From positions 3,410,598 through 3,474,597 of the forward strand of contig CP134874.1 of NCBI GenBank assembly GCA_037318855.1: DNA of 64,000 nucleotides, in the 5' to 3' direction. The position numbers and the translations under genes were made by a program. Of the stretch, positions 28,776 to 37,931 are shown in pieces (position 1 is the first letter of the stretch; each line of letters begins with the position of its first letter). The notes beneath the pieces are model-generated. The model had not been told where the DNA came from and ran no database searches. It saw only the letters and a program-made list of their open reading frames with translations. Origin of the DNA: Candidatus Sedimenticola sp. (ex Thyasira tokunagai). GTDB taxonomy: Bacteria; Pseudomonadota; Gammaproteobacteria; Chromatiales; Chromatiaceae.

Positions 28776-29351
28776 GAGCCGCTTGACGGGGCCGAATGAG
28801 CGACGATGGACCTCACTTACCCCCAATGTTTTCAACGCCTCCACATGCACTTTTGTCGGGTAACCTTTATGCCTGGCGAGACCATAGCCGGGATAGTGAG
28901 CATCCAGCTCTTTCATCTCCTGATCGCGGGCCACTTTGGCGATAATCGAGGCGGCACTAATCGCCTCTTCGCAGCCGTCACCACCAACAATGGCCTCAGC
29001 ACTGCAAGGAAGGCCTGAGGGGCAGCGATTGCCATCGATCAGGGCGTGATCAGGAGAGTGTCCCAAAGCCTCCACCGCCCGCCGCATTGCCAGCAGGCTC
29101 GCCTGGAGAATATTGATCTCATCGATCTCTTCCACTTCAGCCCGGCCGAGGGCCCAGCTCAGAGCCTTCTGCTTGATCTCCTCCGCCAGTGCCTCACGAC
29201 GCTTTTCACTCAATTTTTTTGAATCAGCCAACCCTGTGATAGGCCGCGCCGGATTGAGAATCACCGCAGCAGCCACTACCGGTCCCGCCAAGGGGCCACG
29301 CCCCACCTCATCGACACCGGCTATATACTGCTTTTCATTAGGTTGATTCAC
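28752..29351 (-). CDS. rnhB: Ribonuclease HII
   Basis: RNase HII cuts RNA in RNA-DNA hybrids and removes single ribonucleotides misincorporated in DNA. The product has the catalytic motif [20 protein letters not shown], a second acidic site in HALIDGNRC and a third in [13 protein letters not shown] start it at GTG 29351, which follows AAGGAGG by five bases, giving 199 residues. The longer open frame to 29426 adds 25 unconserved residues. The C-terminus KGVSTL and the stop codon are encoded by the palindrome at 28721-28775. It lies between lpxB and dnaE. Confidence 0.97.
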   Translation of the reverse strand: MNQPNEKQYIAGVDEVGRGPLAGPVVAAAVILNPARPITGLADSKKLSEKRREALAEEIKQKALSWALGRAEVEEIDEINILQASLLAMRRAVEALGHSPDHALIDGNRCPSGLPCSAEAIVGGDGCEEAISAASIIAKVARDQEMKELDAHYPGYGLARHKGYPTKVHVEALKTLGVSEVHRRSFGPVKRLLKGVSTL

Positions 29352-29384
29352 TACAACCTCCTTTAACCTAGAATCTTCAGTTGG

Positions 29385-29504
29385 ACAGAGTGGAAAGTGC
29401 ACTTGCGGTGGTGCAGTACAAGGCACAACGACGGGTCATAGTTGTGCTATTCCAAGGAGTTGTAACGCCGTAATGCGCCACCGCAAGTGTGCTATCCGCC
29501 CTGT
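29385..29504. repeat. MITE-like inverted repeat between lpxB and rnhB
   Basis: Two 31-base arms (29385-29415 and 29474-29504) share the core ACTTGCGGTGG in inverse orientation with about six mismatches. The interior contains a smaller hairpin (GCACAAC…GTTGTGC). No gene is visible. Confidence 0.7.
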
Positions 29505-29585
29505 AGCGTAATTCACCCAGAGAGTGAAATAGGTAATCGCAGTCAATGCAATTAAAATTAATATCTTGCCCGTAGTATGGAGCGG

Positions 29586-30740
29586 TCAACTGAGGATTCT
29601 AGGTTTAATCAATTGTAGTACCGCTTCTGCCGCCTTACTGCTGGAGTCTTGCCGCATCTCCTGATGCAGGGTGGCATAGCGTCGCTCAATTTGGGCCACC
29701 TGTTCCGGAGAGTTTAGAAATTTGATTATGGCTGAAGAGAGTGCTTCGGGGGTTGCCGCATCCTGAATATACTCAGGTGCCAGCTCCTCTCCCGCCAACA
29801 GGTTAGCCATCGCCACATAGGGGATTTTCACCAGATTGAAGGTGTTGACCAGCCAGTATGTGAAACGGCTCAAACGATAGGCCACCACCATAGGACGCTT
29901 TATTAGCATCCCCTCAAGTGTTGCCGTGCCCGAGGCGGTCAACACCAGGTCAGCAGCCTCCATTGCATCCCTCGCGCCATTTTTTAGCAGTATAAGCGGT
30001 AGCTCAGGCGCCAAGCTTTTCCAGTACTCTGTAAACGCTTCGTGGGTTCTTTCATTAACCATTGGTACCAGAAATTTGAGCTCCGGGTACTGCTTCAGAC
30101 ACCGCTCGGCAGTTTTCAGAAACACCTCGGAGAGGGAGTGAATCTCACTCATTCTGCTCCCCGGCATCAGCGCAATCACCCTCCCCGCCTGTTCCAGGCC
30201 AACTCTTTCTCGTGCCTTGGAGCGACTACTTTCCAGTGGAATTTCATCTGCCAGGGGGTGTCCCACGAAGACCACGGGAACCCGGTGCTGTTTGAGAAAG
30301 TCAACCTCGAATGGGAAGATAGAGAGCATAAGATCGACCGCTTTGCGTATCTTCTTTACCCGCTTTGGACGCCACGCCCAGACAGTGGGGCTGACGTAGT
30401 GAACCGTGGGGATACCGGCAGACTTCAATCTCCTCTCCAACCCCAGGTTGAAGTCAGGAGCATCGACACCGATAAACAGATCGGGAGGATTGGCCTTGAA
30501 GTGGGCTAGCAGTTGACGGCGTATCGACAGCAGCTCCGGCAGGTGCTTCAGCACCTCTGCCAATCCCATGACTGACAGCCGTTCCATTAAAAACAGGCTG
30601 CGGCAGCCTTGCGCCTCCATCAAAGGCCCACCCACGCCCTCAAAGCTCGCATCAGGGCAGCGGTTGCGGATCTCTCTGATCAGCCCGGCACCCAGCAGAT
30701 CGCCCGAAGGCTCGTTGGCAACAATGCCAATCCTCAACAT
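29586..30740 (-). CDS. lpxB: Lipid-A-disaccharide synthase
   Basis: LpxB, a family GT19 glycosyltransferase at the inner membrane, joins UDP-2,3-diacylglucosamine and lipid X into the lipid A disaccharide. The 384-residue product starts MLRIGIVANEPSGDLLGAGL and contains VYRLSRFTYWLVN, and conserved PTVHYVSPTVWAWRPKRVKK and ALMPGSRMSEI. It is in the usual lpxD-fabZ-lpxA-lpxB order, but separated from lpxA by an inverted-repeat element. Confidence 0.98.
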   Translation of the reverse strand: MLRIGIVANEPSGDLLGAGLIREIRNRCPDASFEGVGGPLMEAQGCRSLFLMERLSVMGLAEVLKHLPELLSIRRQLLAHFKANPPDLFIGVDAPDFNLGLERRLKSAGIPTVHYVSPTVWAWRPKRVKKIRKAVDLMLSIFPFEVDFLKQHRVPVVFVGHPLADEIPLESSRSKARERVGLEQAGRVIALMPGSRMSEIHSLSEVFLKTAERCLKQYPELKFLVPMVNERTHEAFTEYWKSLAPELPLILLKNGARDAMEAADLVLTASGTATLEGMLIKRPMVVAYRLSRFTYWLVNTFNLVKIPYVAMANLLAGEELAPEYIQDAATPEALSSAIIKFLNSPEQVAQIERRYATLHQEMRQDSSSKAAEAVLQLIKPRILS

Positions 30741-30775
30741 AACGTTATTTTCATGTAATTATTCAGCATTGTGTC

Positions 30776-30896
30776 GTAACTGTTCAGATTGCCCCTAAAA
30801 TTCGTCAGTTCAAGGCGCAAAATGTGAGTTTACAGGTGTAAATGATCATTTTGTAACGCAGAAATGGCGGATTTTAGGGGCGACCTGAATAGTTAC
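30776..30896. repeat. MITE-like inverted repeat between lpxA and lpxB
   Basis: GTAACTGTTCAGATTGCCCC… (30776-30804) and the inverse of …GGGGCGACCTGAATAGTTAC (30868-30896) form 29-base arms with four mismatches. The interior is AT-rich and non-coding. In E. coli lpxA and lpxB overlap, so this element splits a normally tight pair. Confidence 0.8.
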
Positions 30897-30924
30897 ATTT
30901 TCACTTCTGTTTCGGTGCAACCAT

Positions 30925-31695
30925 TCAGCGCACAATACCGCGTTCGGCGTGCTCAAGGAAATCCACATAGAGCGCCAGCTCAGGGCACTCATCCAGAAGA
31001 GTTTTCAGCTCCATCAGCGCCTCATCAAGCTTCAGATGCTGCTTGTATATCAGTTTATAGCCGCGCTTGATCCAGGTGATGGCATCAGCGCTGAAGTCAC
31101 GCCGCCGCAATCCCTCAGAGTTAATACCATAAGGTTTAGCCGGCTGACCGCTAACGGTGACGAATGGTGGAATATCCTTGGTAATATGCGTTCCCATGGC
31201 ACAGAAGCTGTGGGCTCCGATCTGGGTGAACTGGTGTGCTATGGTGAAGCCACCCAGGATGGCCCAATCACCCACCTTCACATGACCGCCCAGGGAAGCC
31301 GCATTGGCCATAATCACATGATTACCGATCCGACAGTCGTGAGCGACGTGTGTGTAGGCCATCAGCAGATTATCACTACCAATACGGGTCGTCCCCGTGT
31401 CCTGTGTCGTCCCACGATTGATTGTTGAAAACTCACGGATAACGTTACGGTCACCGATCTCCAGATAGGTCTTCTCACCTGTGTATTTCATATCCTGAGG
31501 GTCTTCACCTACTGAGGCGAACTGAAAGATATGGTTATCTTCTCCGATGCGGGTTGGGCCGTTAATGACGACATGTGGGGCAACTGTTGTCCCCTTGCCG
31601 ATACGAACATCAGCGCCGATAACGGAAAACGGCCCAACACTCACCCCCTCATCCAACTCGGCGGAAGGATCAATTATTGCCTTGGCGTGAATCAA
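30925..31695 (-). CDS. lpxA: UDP-N-acetylglucosamine acyltransferase, TTG start
   Basis: LpxA adds the first 3-hydroxyacyl chain to UDP-GlcNAc in lipid A synthesis. The 256-residue product is a left-handed β-helix of hexapeptide repeats (about 1-190) with the catalytic His region [18 protein letters not shown] and a C-terminal α-helical domain. Conserved sequence begins [14 protein letters not shown] place the start at TTG 31695, overlapping the fabZ stop as TTGA. An upstream extension of eight codons lies inside fabZ and is unconserved. Confidence 0.97.
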   Translation of the reverse strand: MIHAKAIIDPSAELDEGVSVGPFSVIGADVRIGKGTTVAPHVVINGPTRIGEDNHIFQFASVGEDPQDMKYTGEKTYLEIGDRNVIREFSTINRGTTQDTGTTRIGSDNLLMAYTHVAHDCRIGNHVIMANAASLGGHVKVGDWAILGGFTIAHQFTQIGAHSFCAMGTHITKDIPPFVTVSGQPAKPYGINSEGLRRRDFSADAITWIKRGYKLIYKQHLKLDEALMELKTLLDECPELALYVDFLEHAERGIVR

Positions 31696-32132
31696 GGTGC
31701 AAAGTCCCGTGCAGCACACATAATTTCAGCCGTTGCAGCTATTTGATCATCGACAGTCGCACTGCAGATGAATTTGCCAATACCCCGCTTTATCGTCTCT
31801 TGTGTCACCTCGATCATCACCTGATCACCCGGCTCGACGGGTCTCCTGAAGCGGGCCTTATCAATACCCACAAACAGATAGACCGTGGTTTCAGTCATGC
31901 TCTCAGGATCAGACTCCATTGCCAGCAAGCCGGTCGCCTGGGCCATCGCCTCAACAATGAGTACACCAGGCATAACCGGGCGTATTGGAAAGTGTCCATT
32001 AAAAAAAGGTTCGTTATAGGTTACATTTTTCAGTGCCAGCAGGCGTTTGTCCTTTTCAAACTCCAATACGCGATCAATTAGAAGAAACGGATAACGGTGC
32101 GGCAACAGACTCAGCACCTTGTTTATATCCAT
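31692..32132 (-). CDS. fabZ: 3-hydroxyacyl-[acyl-carrier-protein] dehydratase
   Basis: FabZ dehydrates 3-hydroxyacyl-ACP in fatty acid elongation and competes with LpxA/LpxD for the same substrate. The 146-residue hot-dog protein has the catalytic His in [14 protein letters not shown] and the Glu in [11 protein letters not shown] start at the ATG at 32132 ([15 protein letters not shown]). A TTG three codons earlier is possible but too close to GGGGAG. Its stop overlaps the lpxA start. Confidence 0.97.
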   Translation of the reverse strand: MDINKVLSLLPHRYPFLLIDRVLEFEKDKRLLALKNVTYNEPFFNGHFPIRPVMPGVLIVEAMAQATGLLAMESDPESMTETTVYLFVGIDKARFRRPVEPGDQVMIEVTQETIKRGIGKFICSATVDDQIAATAEIMCAARDFAP

Positions 32133-32256
32133 CACAATCAAGACTCCCCTCCCGCCACCGACAGCTACTGGAGCCGGTGGATAACATGCTTTGCGATAAA
32201 AAATCAGGTATTCCCGCAGTCATTCAGGATAGCACTGAACAGCCACGTAGATTTTG

Positions 32257-33285
32257 TCACTCATCAGTCTGAGACTGAATGCGTTTTTCCAGCACTCTCA
32301 GGCGCTTTATTATATCACCCAGCCGTCTGATCTCGACGACACTTCTTCGCCAGGCACCATTAGCCAAGGCAGGTAGGTTACCACTGTAATACCCTGGCTC
32401 CTTAAACGAGCGGGTAACCAGTGTCTGGGCGGAAAAGTGGACATTATCACCGATCTCAAGGTGTCCTACCACTCCCACCCCACCCCCCAGGGTACAGTGA
32501 CTGCCAACCTTGGTGGACCCGGCAATAGCGGCACAACCGGCAATGGCGGTGTGCTCACCAATATGGACGTTATGGGCAATCTGGATCTGATTATCCAGTT
32601 TAACGCCATTACCGATCACGGTATCCTGAAGAGCGCCACGATCGATCGTGGTATTTGCGCCGATCTCTACGTCATCGCCAATACGTACATTGCCAAGCTG
32701 GGGCACCTTCTCCCACACCCCCTGGTTGTTCGCTTGGCCAAAACCGTCACTTCCGATCACCACCCCGGGATGGATCAGGGTACGCCGGCCTAACACAGTG
32801 CCTCGGCAGAGGGTGACATTAGCGACCAAGCGGGAATCCGCCCCCACAATGCTATCTCGACCCACGACACAGCCGGGGCCGATTGAGACGCCCGATTCAA
32901 TCACCGCACCCGCCTCAACTACACAGCAAGGTCCTATCCAGCTATCTGCATTTACCCTCGCTTGTTGTGAAACAACGGCGGAGGGATGTACCCCCTGTGC
33001 CTGCACCGCTTCAGGATTGAGCAGGCCGGCAATACGAGCAAAGATCAGATAGGGATTATCACACACCAGCGCATTGGTCCGGCACTGGCCAAGCAAGTCA
33101 CCCGATAAAATAACAGCAGAAGCATCTGTCTCAGCAAGGTATTTACGATAGCGACTGTTTGCAAGGAAACAGATTGCACCAGGTCCCGCATTCTGAATCG
33201 TATCGACATGGGTGATACTGCAATCAGCATCACCCTGCAGAGTGACATTGGTACGGTGCGCCAACTCTCCCAGAAGAAAACTCAC
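32257..33285 (-). CDS. lpxD: UDP-3-O-(3-hydroxyacyl)glucosamine N-acyltransferase, GTG start
   Basis: LpxD adds the second hydroxyacyl chain in lipid A synthesis. The 342-residue product has an N-terminal uridine-binding domain (about 1-95), a long left-handed β-helix of hexapeptide repeats (about 100-310) with the catalytic region NVHIGEHTAIAGCAAIAGST, and a C-terminal helix. The start is GTG at 33285 (MSFLLGELAHR). Immediately upstream lies a repeat arm, AGGAGCCTGTCCGA in the plus-strand sense, and no Shine-Dalgarno sequence is visible. It lies between skp and fabZ. Confidence 0.96.
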   Translation of the reverse strand: MSFLLGELAHRTNVTLQGDADCSITHVDTIQNAGPGAICFLANSRYRKYLAETDASAVILSGDLLGQCRTNALVCDNPYLIFARIAGLLNPEAVQAQGVHPSAVVSQQARVNADSWIGPCCVVEAGAVIESGVSIGPGCVVGRDSIVGADSRLVANVTLCRGTVLGRRTLIHPGVVIGSDGFGQANNQGVWEKVPQLGNVRIGDDVEIGANTTIDRGALQDTVIGNGVKLDNQIQIAHNVHIGEHTAIAGCAAIAGSTKVGSHCTLGGGVGVVGHLEIGDNVHFSAQTLVTRSFKEPGYYSGNLPALANGAWRRSVVEIRRLGDIIKRLRVLEKRIQSQTDE

Positions 33286-33286
33286 T

Positions 33287-33306
33287 AGGAGCCTGTCCGA
33301 TATTGG
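33287..33306. repeat. Single arm of the AGGAGCCTGTCCGA repeat next to lpxD
   Basis: AGGAGCCTGTCCGATATTGG matches the arms of the unit at 21094-21256 in its first 14 bases. The partner arm is not found before skp. It abuts the lpxD start codon. Confidence 0.65.
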
Positions 33307-33471
33307 GGTGGCTCTGAGTGAGCACTGGACAAATTGGGTACCCTCAGAGGGTGCGGGGTAAAGGAGGCAATCGTAGCTAATAGCAGGCTATCAGCTGCAC
33401 TTTCAAGGCAGCGATCACATCCGCCAAGTACAAGGCAATTGCTCATGACCTGTCCAGAGCGTTCCCTGAGT

Positions 33472-33996
33472 CTATTTGGCCGAAGCCTGATGAAGTGCTT
33501 TCATTTTGTCCAGCACAGCACCCGTCAGGTCGATTCTCGAGTTGAAGAAGATCACACTCTCTTGGTTAAGGATCAGATCAACATCCTCTTCCTTGCCCAC
33601 CTGAATCACCACTTCGGAGAATTTGCGCAGTAGTTTATTGAGCTCTTCATTGTTGCGTAGGTTACGATCCTCGCGAAACTCCTCGCGAAAATTGTTCAAT
33701 TGCCGACGGCGTGAGCGAATATCACTCTCCAAATTCCGGGATTCACTGTCACTCATTATTGCGCGATCCCGGGCCAGCTTATCTTCCAGTTTTTTCAGCT
33801 GCTTCTGCTGGCCAATCAACTCTTCGTTACGGCGACTGAACTCCTCTTCCAGCCGCTTACTGGTATCGGCATACTGTGGAGACTTTTTCACCGCCCTGTC
33901 CACATTTACAAAGCCGATCTTGTAAGACTCCGCAGCAACCGTTCCACATACCACAAGCAACAATAAAAGTGCTGAGATACGAACAAATATATTCAA
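33472..33996 (-). CDS. skp: Periplasmic chaperone Skp/OmpH, TTG start
   Basis: Skp holds unfolded outer membrane proteins in the periplasm on their way to the Bam complex. The 174-residue product has a signal peptide (ISALLLLLVVCGTVAAES, cleavage near residue 22), then KIGFVNVDRAVKKSPQ and a long coiled-coil stretch (about 45-135) that forms the tentacles. The start is TTG at 33996, with GGAGA seven bases ahead. It directly follows bamA, the standard arrangement. Confidence 0.95.
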   Translation of the reverse strand: MNIFVRISALLLLLVVCGTVAAESYKIGFVNVDRAVKKSPQYADTSKRLEEEFSRRNEELIGQQKQLKKLEDKLARDRAIMSDSESRNLESDIRSRRRQLNNFREEFREDRNLRNNEELNKLLRKFSEVVIQVGKEEDVDLILNQESVIFFNSRIDLTGAVLDKMKALHQASAK

Positions 33997-34011
33997 GATA
34001 CTTCTCCAGTA

Positions 34012-36309
34012 CTAAAACGCTGAACCAAAGGTAAACTGAAAGACTTCCTTATCGTCACCCGACTTGGCATTCAACGGATAACCCAGGCTCATACCCAAGG
34101 CACCCATAGGAGAGAGCCAGAAAACCGAGCCACCGGTTGAATACCGCAGTTCTCCCAGGTCGATATCACTACCGCCACTGGTATCATAAATAGCCCCCGC
34201 ATCAACAAACAGTCCCAAACGGATGGTTTTTTCCATCAACTTGAAGGGTGCGGGGAAAAACAGCTCGCCGTTGGCAACGACTTTCAGGTTACCGCCAAGA
34301 GGGTCATCGCTTGAATCACGCGGGCCGAGACTGTAGTCCTTGAAACCACGTACCGACTTGACGCCACCGGCAAAATAGTTCTCCCAGTATGGCAGACGGG
34401 TGGTATCACCATAGACGTCACCAAAAGCTGCATCGCCTGACAGTGCCAGAGTAAGCATCTTGCTCAATGGGAAATAGCGTTTATGTTTGTAGGCGATTTT
34501 GTAGTAGCTCAGGTCACTACCCGGCAAAGTGGCACTGGCGCTGAATCTCTGCAGTCCACCTTTGGTCGGCAGCATTGATGAATCGCGGGAGTCATGTGTC
34601 CAGTTGGATCCCAGTTTATAATCGAGAAAACTGTTGCCGTTATCCGTCTCAAACTGAGCAATCTCTGTAGAGGCCGCCGAAGAGACCTTATAGTCTGTGG
34701 AAACCAGGTCGAGTGAAAAATTGATGCGATCAGTGTCGGTGATCGGAACACCAAAATTGACACCGACAAGTCCCGTATCGGTGAGGTACTTCGCCGTATC
34801 GACAGCATCGAAGTCACTCTTTCTGTAACTAAGATTGAAACCACGGCTTATACCGTCAACTGTATAGTAGGGATTGGTGTAACCCAGTCGGTAGTGAGTA
34901 TTCGACTCACTATTATCAAATGCGAAAGAGACCCGTTTACCGGTACCCAGAAAATTATTCTGGGTAATGCTGGTGCTAACAACAAATCCTGATGATTGGG
35001 AGAAGCCGAGGCCTGCCATCAGGTTACCCATTGGCATTTCCGTTACCGAAATATTGACATCCACCTGATCTGTAGAGCCGGGTACCGCCGGGGTTTCAAC
35101 ATTGACGTCATCAAAATAGCCCAAACGTTGCAGCCGCTCACGAGACTGACGGACTTTTTCGCCGGAGAACCATGCCGTCTCCATCTGACGCATCTCACGG
35201 CGCAGCACCTCATCACGGGTGTCACTGTTACCACGCATATTGATTCTGCGGACGTAGACACGCTTACCAGGGTCGACAAAGTAGGTTATAGCAACCTGCT
35301 GCTTCTCCTCGTCAACTTCAGGAATACTGTTAACATTGGCGAAAGCGTAGCCGTTGTCACTGAGGAGACCGGTGATACGGTCTGCACTACCGATAACCGT
35401 CTTGCGTGAAAAAACTTCACCACGCGAGAGGCGAATCATCGGGAAGAACTCCTCCTTGGGCACAACCAAATCACCGGTCAGTTTAATATCACTGATGGTG
35501 TATACGTCCCCTTCGGAGAGGTTGACCGTCACGTATATATCACGTTTATCAGGGGTGATGGAGACCTGAGTGGAGACAATCTTGAAGTTGATATAGCCAC
35601 GATCAAGGTAGAAGGAGCGCAGTTTTTCGAGATCACCTGATAGCTTCTGTTTGGAGTACTGGTCATCTTTGGTGAAAGAGGAGAGAAAACCACTGGTGCT
35701 GAGGGTGAACTCATCCAGCAGGTCATCCTCATCAAAACTCTCATTGCCGATGATATTGACCTTTTTTATTTTGGCGGTGAGACCTTCAGCAATATCGATA
35801 TTGACCGCTACCCTGTTACGCTCCAGCGGTGTTACCAGAGAGTCCAGTTTGACGCCATATTTGCCCTGATTGAAAAACTGGCGCTGAAGCTCCTGTTCGA
35901 TCTTGTCCAGGATAGAGCGGTTAAATACCCGCCCTTCAGCGAGGCCGATATCCTTGAGTGCCAGCAGCAGCGCCTCGGTCTCAAGCGACTTGTTACCCTT
36001 GATATCGATCTTGGCAATAGCCGGGCGTTCATTGACAAAAATAACCAGGACACCCCCATCTCTCTCCAAGCGTACATCCTTGAAGAAGCCGGTCTTATAG
36101 AGCGCACGGATCACTGAACCGGTCTCGACGCTATCAATCTCCTGTCCTATCTTTATCGGCAGATAGTTGAATACCGTGCCGGCGGAGATCCGCTGCAGCC
36201 CTTCCACGCGTATGTCATCGATGACAAAGTTCTCAGCCATTACACCCGGAGAGAGGAAGGTAAGGCACAACAGAAGGAGTGACAGACTTTTTTTGAGAAT
36301 AAGGTTCAT
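34012..36309 (-). CDS. bamA: Outer membrane protein assembly factor BamA
   Basis: BamA is the core of the machine that folds β-barrel proteins into the outer membrane. From the ATG at 36309 the product is 765 residues: a signal peptide (MNLILKKSLSLLLLCLTFLS…, cleavage near VMA-EN), five POTRA domains (about 25-425) starting FVIDDIRVEGLQRISAGTVF, and a 16-strand barrel with the conserved VRGF motif (SVRGFKDYSLGPRD). It ends in the aromatic FTFGSAF, the usual barrel C-terminus. A TTG ten codons upstream is a weaker start. It lies between rseP and skp. Confidence 0.98.
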   Translation of the reverse strand: MNLILKKSLSLLLLCLTFLSPGVMAENFVIDDIRVEGLQRISAGTVFNYLPIKIGQEIDSVETGSVIRALYKTGFFKDVRLERDGGVLVIFVNERPAIAKIDIKGNKSLETEALLLALKDIGLAEGRVFNRSILDKIEQELQRQFFNQGKYGVKLDSLVTPLERNRVAVNIDIAEGLTAKIKKVNIIGNESFDEDDLLDEFTLSTSGFLSSFTKDDQYSKQKLSGDLEKLRSFYLDRGYINFKIVSTQVSITPDKRDIYVTVNLSEGDVYTISDIKLTGDLVVPKEEFFPMIRLSRGEVFSRKTVIGSADRITGLLSDNGYAFANVNSIPEVDEEKQQVAITYFVDPGKRVYVRRINMRGNSDTRDEVLRREMRQMETAWFSGEKVRQSRERLQRLGYFDDVNVETPAVPGSTDQVDVNISVTEMPMGNLMAGLGFSQSSGFVVSTSITQNNFLGTGKRVSFAFDNSESNTHYRLGYTNPYYTVDGISRGFNLSYRKSDFDAVDTAKYLTDTGLVGVNFGVPITDTDRINFSLDLVSTDYKVSSAASTEIAQFETDNGNSFLDYKLGSNWTHDSRDSSMLPTKGGLQRFSASATLPGSDLSYYKIAYKHKRYFPLSKMLTLALSGDAAFGDVYGDTTRLPYWENYFAGGVKSVRGFKDYSLGPRDSSDDPLGGNLKVVANGELFFPAPFKLMEKTIRLGLFVDAGAIYDTSGGSDIDLGELRYSTGGSVFWLSPMGALGMSLGYPLNAKSGDDKEVFQFTFGSAF

Positions 36310-36542
36310 GTTCTTCTTATCAACTTGTTTTTTATTCAACTATCCATAATCAGGTAGATGTAGCCATCGGGCCGCACCACATCCGGGTCGTCCAAGCTCA
36401 CAGAATCTCCACTGAAACACTGGCGCCGGCACTCACAAAACATCCTAACCGCATTGTTATTATTACACTTTTTGCCGCCAGCCCAGAGTCTGGCCAGGTT
36501 GCAATGGAATGCAGGGCTTATAGTATAAATAAAGTTGGCCTG

Positions 36543-37922
36543 CTATCCCAGCAGCCTGGATAGATCAACATAAAACGCCAGCCCCATCAAAGCCAGCATA
36601 ATCATCAAACCGATGCGCTGACCCTGGGCCTGGGCCTCTTCGGAGAGAGGGCTCCCCTTGAGTGCCTCGATCAAAAAGAAGAGCAGATGCCCTCCATCCA
36701 GCACCGGGATCGGCAGTAGGTTGAGCACACCCAGACTGACACTCACCAGGGCCAAAAACTTGAGAAACGAAGTAAAACCATAGCTTGCTGATTTACCGGC
36801 GGACTCGGCGATGGAGATGGGACCACTAAGATTCTTTACCGACATCTCACCGACCACCATCCGGCCAAGTATCTTCAGCATAAAGAAGGACATATCCCAG
36901 GTTCTCTCAACGGCTACCCCAACTGCGTCCAGGGGTCCGTAACGGATCTCAATACGGTAGTCATCATAGAGGCCTTCAGGGATATCCACGGCTGCGCCAA
37001 TCCGACCTATCGTCTGTTCATCGACCTGCTTGCCGCCCACTGTCATCTCTACCGTCTCAATCCTACCCTGACGTTCCAGTTCAAGAGAGACACGCTTACC
37101 CGGTATTTTCTGTATTCTCTGTACCAGGTCACTCCAGGTTTCCAGTGCAATCCCATCAAGCGAGAGCAGGCGATCGCCGGCACGGATGCCTGCTCTGTCG
37201 GCCGCTTCTCCTGACACCACTTCACTGACAACAGGCTCAACTTCGGGCCGTTTGGGCGTCAGCCCCAAACGCTCCAGCAGCCGTCCTCCTTCGGCCAACT
37301 GCAGAAGCTGACTACTTGAGAGTTGATGCCGCTGCTCATAGCCGGCATCATCAGCCACCTTCACCAAAAGTGTCTCCCCATTGGTGGCTTCTTCAAGCAG
37401 GGCAAACACGCTACTCTCCCAGGTAGGTGTCTGCTTACCACCCACAGAGACAAACTCATCTCCCGGTCGAAATCCGGCCTGCTCCGCTACCGATCCGGCA
37501 GTAACCGCCCCGATCAGAGGCCGGGCGCCAATATCTCCTGTGATATTGATCAACCAGAAGGCGAAAATGGCAAAGAGAAAGTTAGAAAGAGGTCCTGCAG
37601 CAACGATAGCGCTTCGCACCGGTAGAGATTGCCGGTTGAACGCACGGTGCAACTGATCCTCGGGTACCTCCTCCTCGCGCTCATCGAGCATTTTGACGTA
37701 GCCACCCAACGGGATGGCGGCAATAACATACTCGGTGCCTTGCTCACTCTCGCTTTCAGGGCGACCCCGAAAACGCAGTAACGGCTTGCCGAATCCGACG
37801 GAGAAACGCAGCACCCTCACACCCAGTTTTCTGGCAACCCAGAAGTGCCCGTACTCGTGAATGCTGACCAGCAGGCCCAAGGCAACGATGAAAGAGGTGA
37901 GGGTAAAAAGTAGTGAGCTCAT
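36543..37922 (-). CDS. rseP: Site-2 intramembrane metalloprotease RseP
   Basis: RseP cuts the anti-sigma factor RseA within the inner membrane, releasing sigma-E when outer membrane assembly fails. The 459-residue product has the zinc motif HEYGH at 22-26, two PDZ domains (about 115-190 and 205-290), the second metal-binding motif LLPIPVLDGGH (about 400) and several membrane segments. It lies upstream of bamA, whose function it monitors, and downstream of dxr. Confidence 0.98.
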   Translation of the reverse strand: MSSLLFTLTSFIVALGLLVSIHEYGHFWVARKLGVRVLRFSVGFGKPLLRFRGRPESESEQGTEYVIAAIPLGGYVKMLDEREEEVPEDQLHRAFNRQSLPVRSAIVAAGPLSNFLFAIFAFWLINITGDIGARPLIGAVTAGSVAEQAGFRPGDEFVSVGGKQTPTWESSVFALLEEATNGETLLVKVADDAGYEQRHQLSSSQLLQLAEGGRLLERLGLTPKRPEVEPVVSEVVSGEAADRAGIRAGDRLLSLDGIALETWSDLVQRIQKIPGKRVSLELERQGRIETVEMTVGGKQVDEQTIGRIGAAVDIPEGLYDDYRIEIRYGPLDAVGVAVERTWDMSFFMLKILGRMVVGEMSVKNLSGPISIAESAGKSASYGFTSFLKFLALVSVSLGVLNLLPIPVLDGGHLLFFLIEALKGSPLSEEAQAQGQRIGLMIMLALMGLAFYVDLSRLLG

Positions 37923-37931
37923 GATGATAAC

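Noticed and set aside
31696..31719. Eight-residue upstream extension of LpxA
   Set aside because: It lies wholly within the fabZ coding end and LpxA proteins begin at the equivalent of IHAKA.
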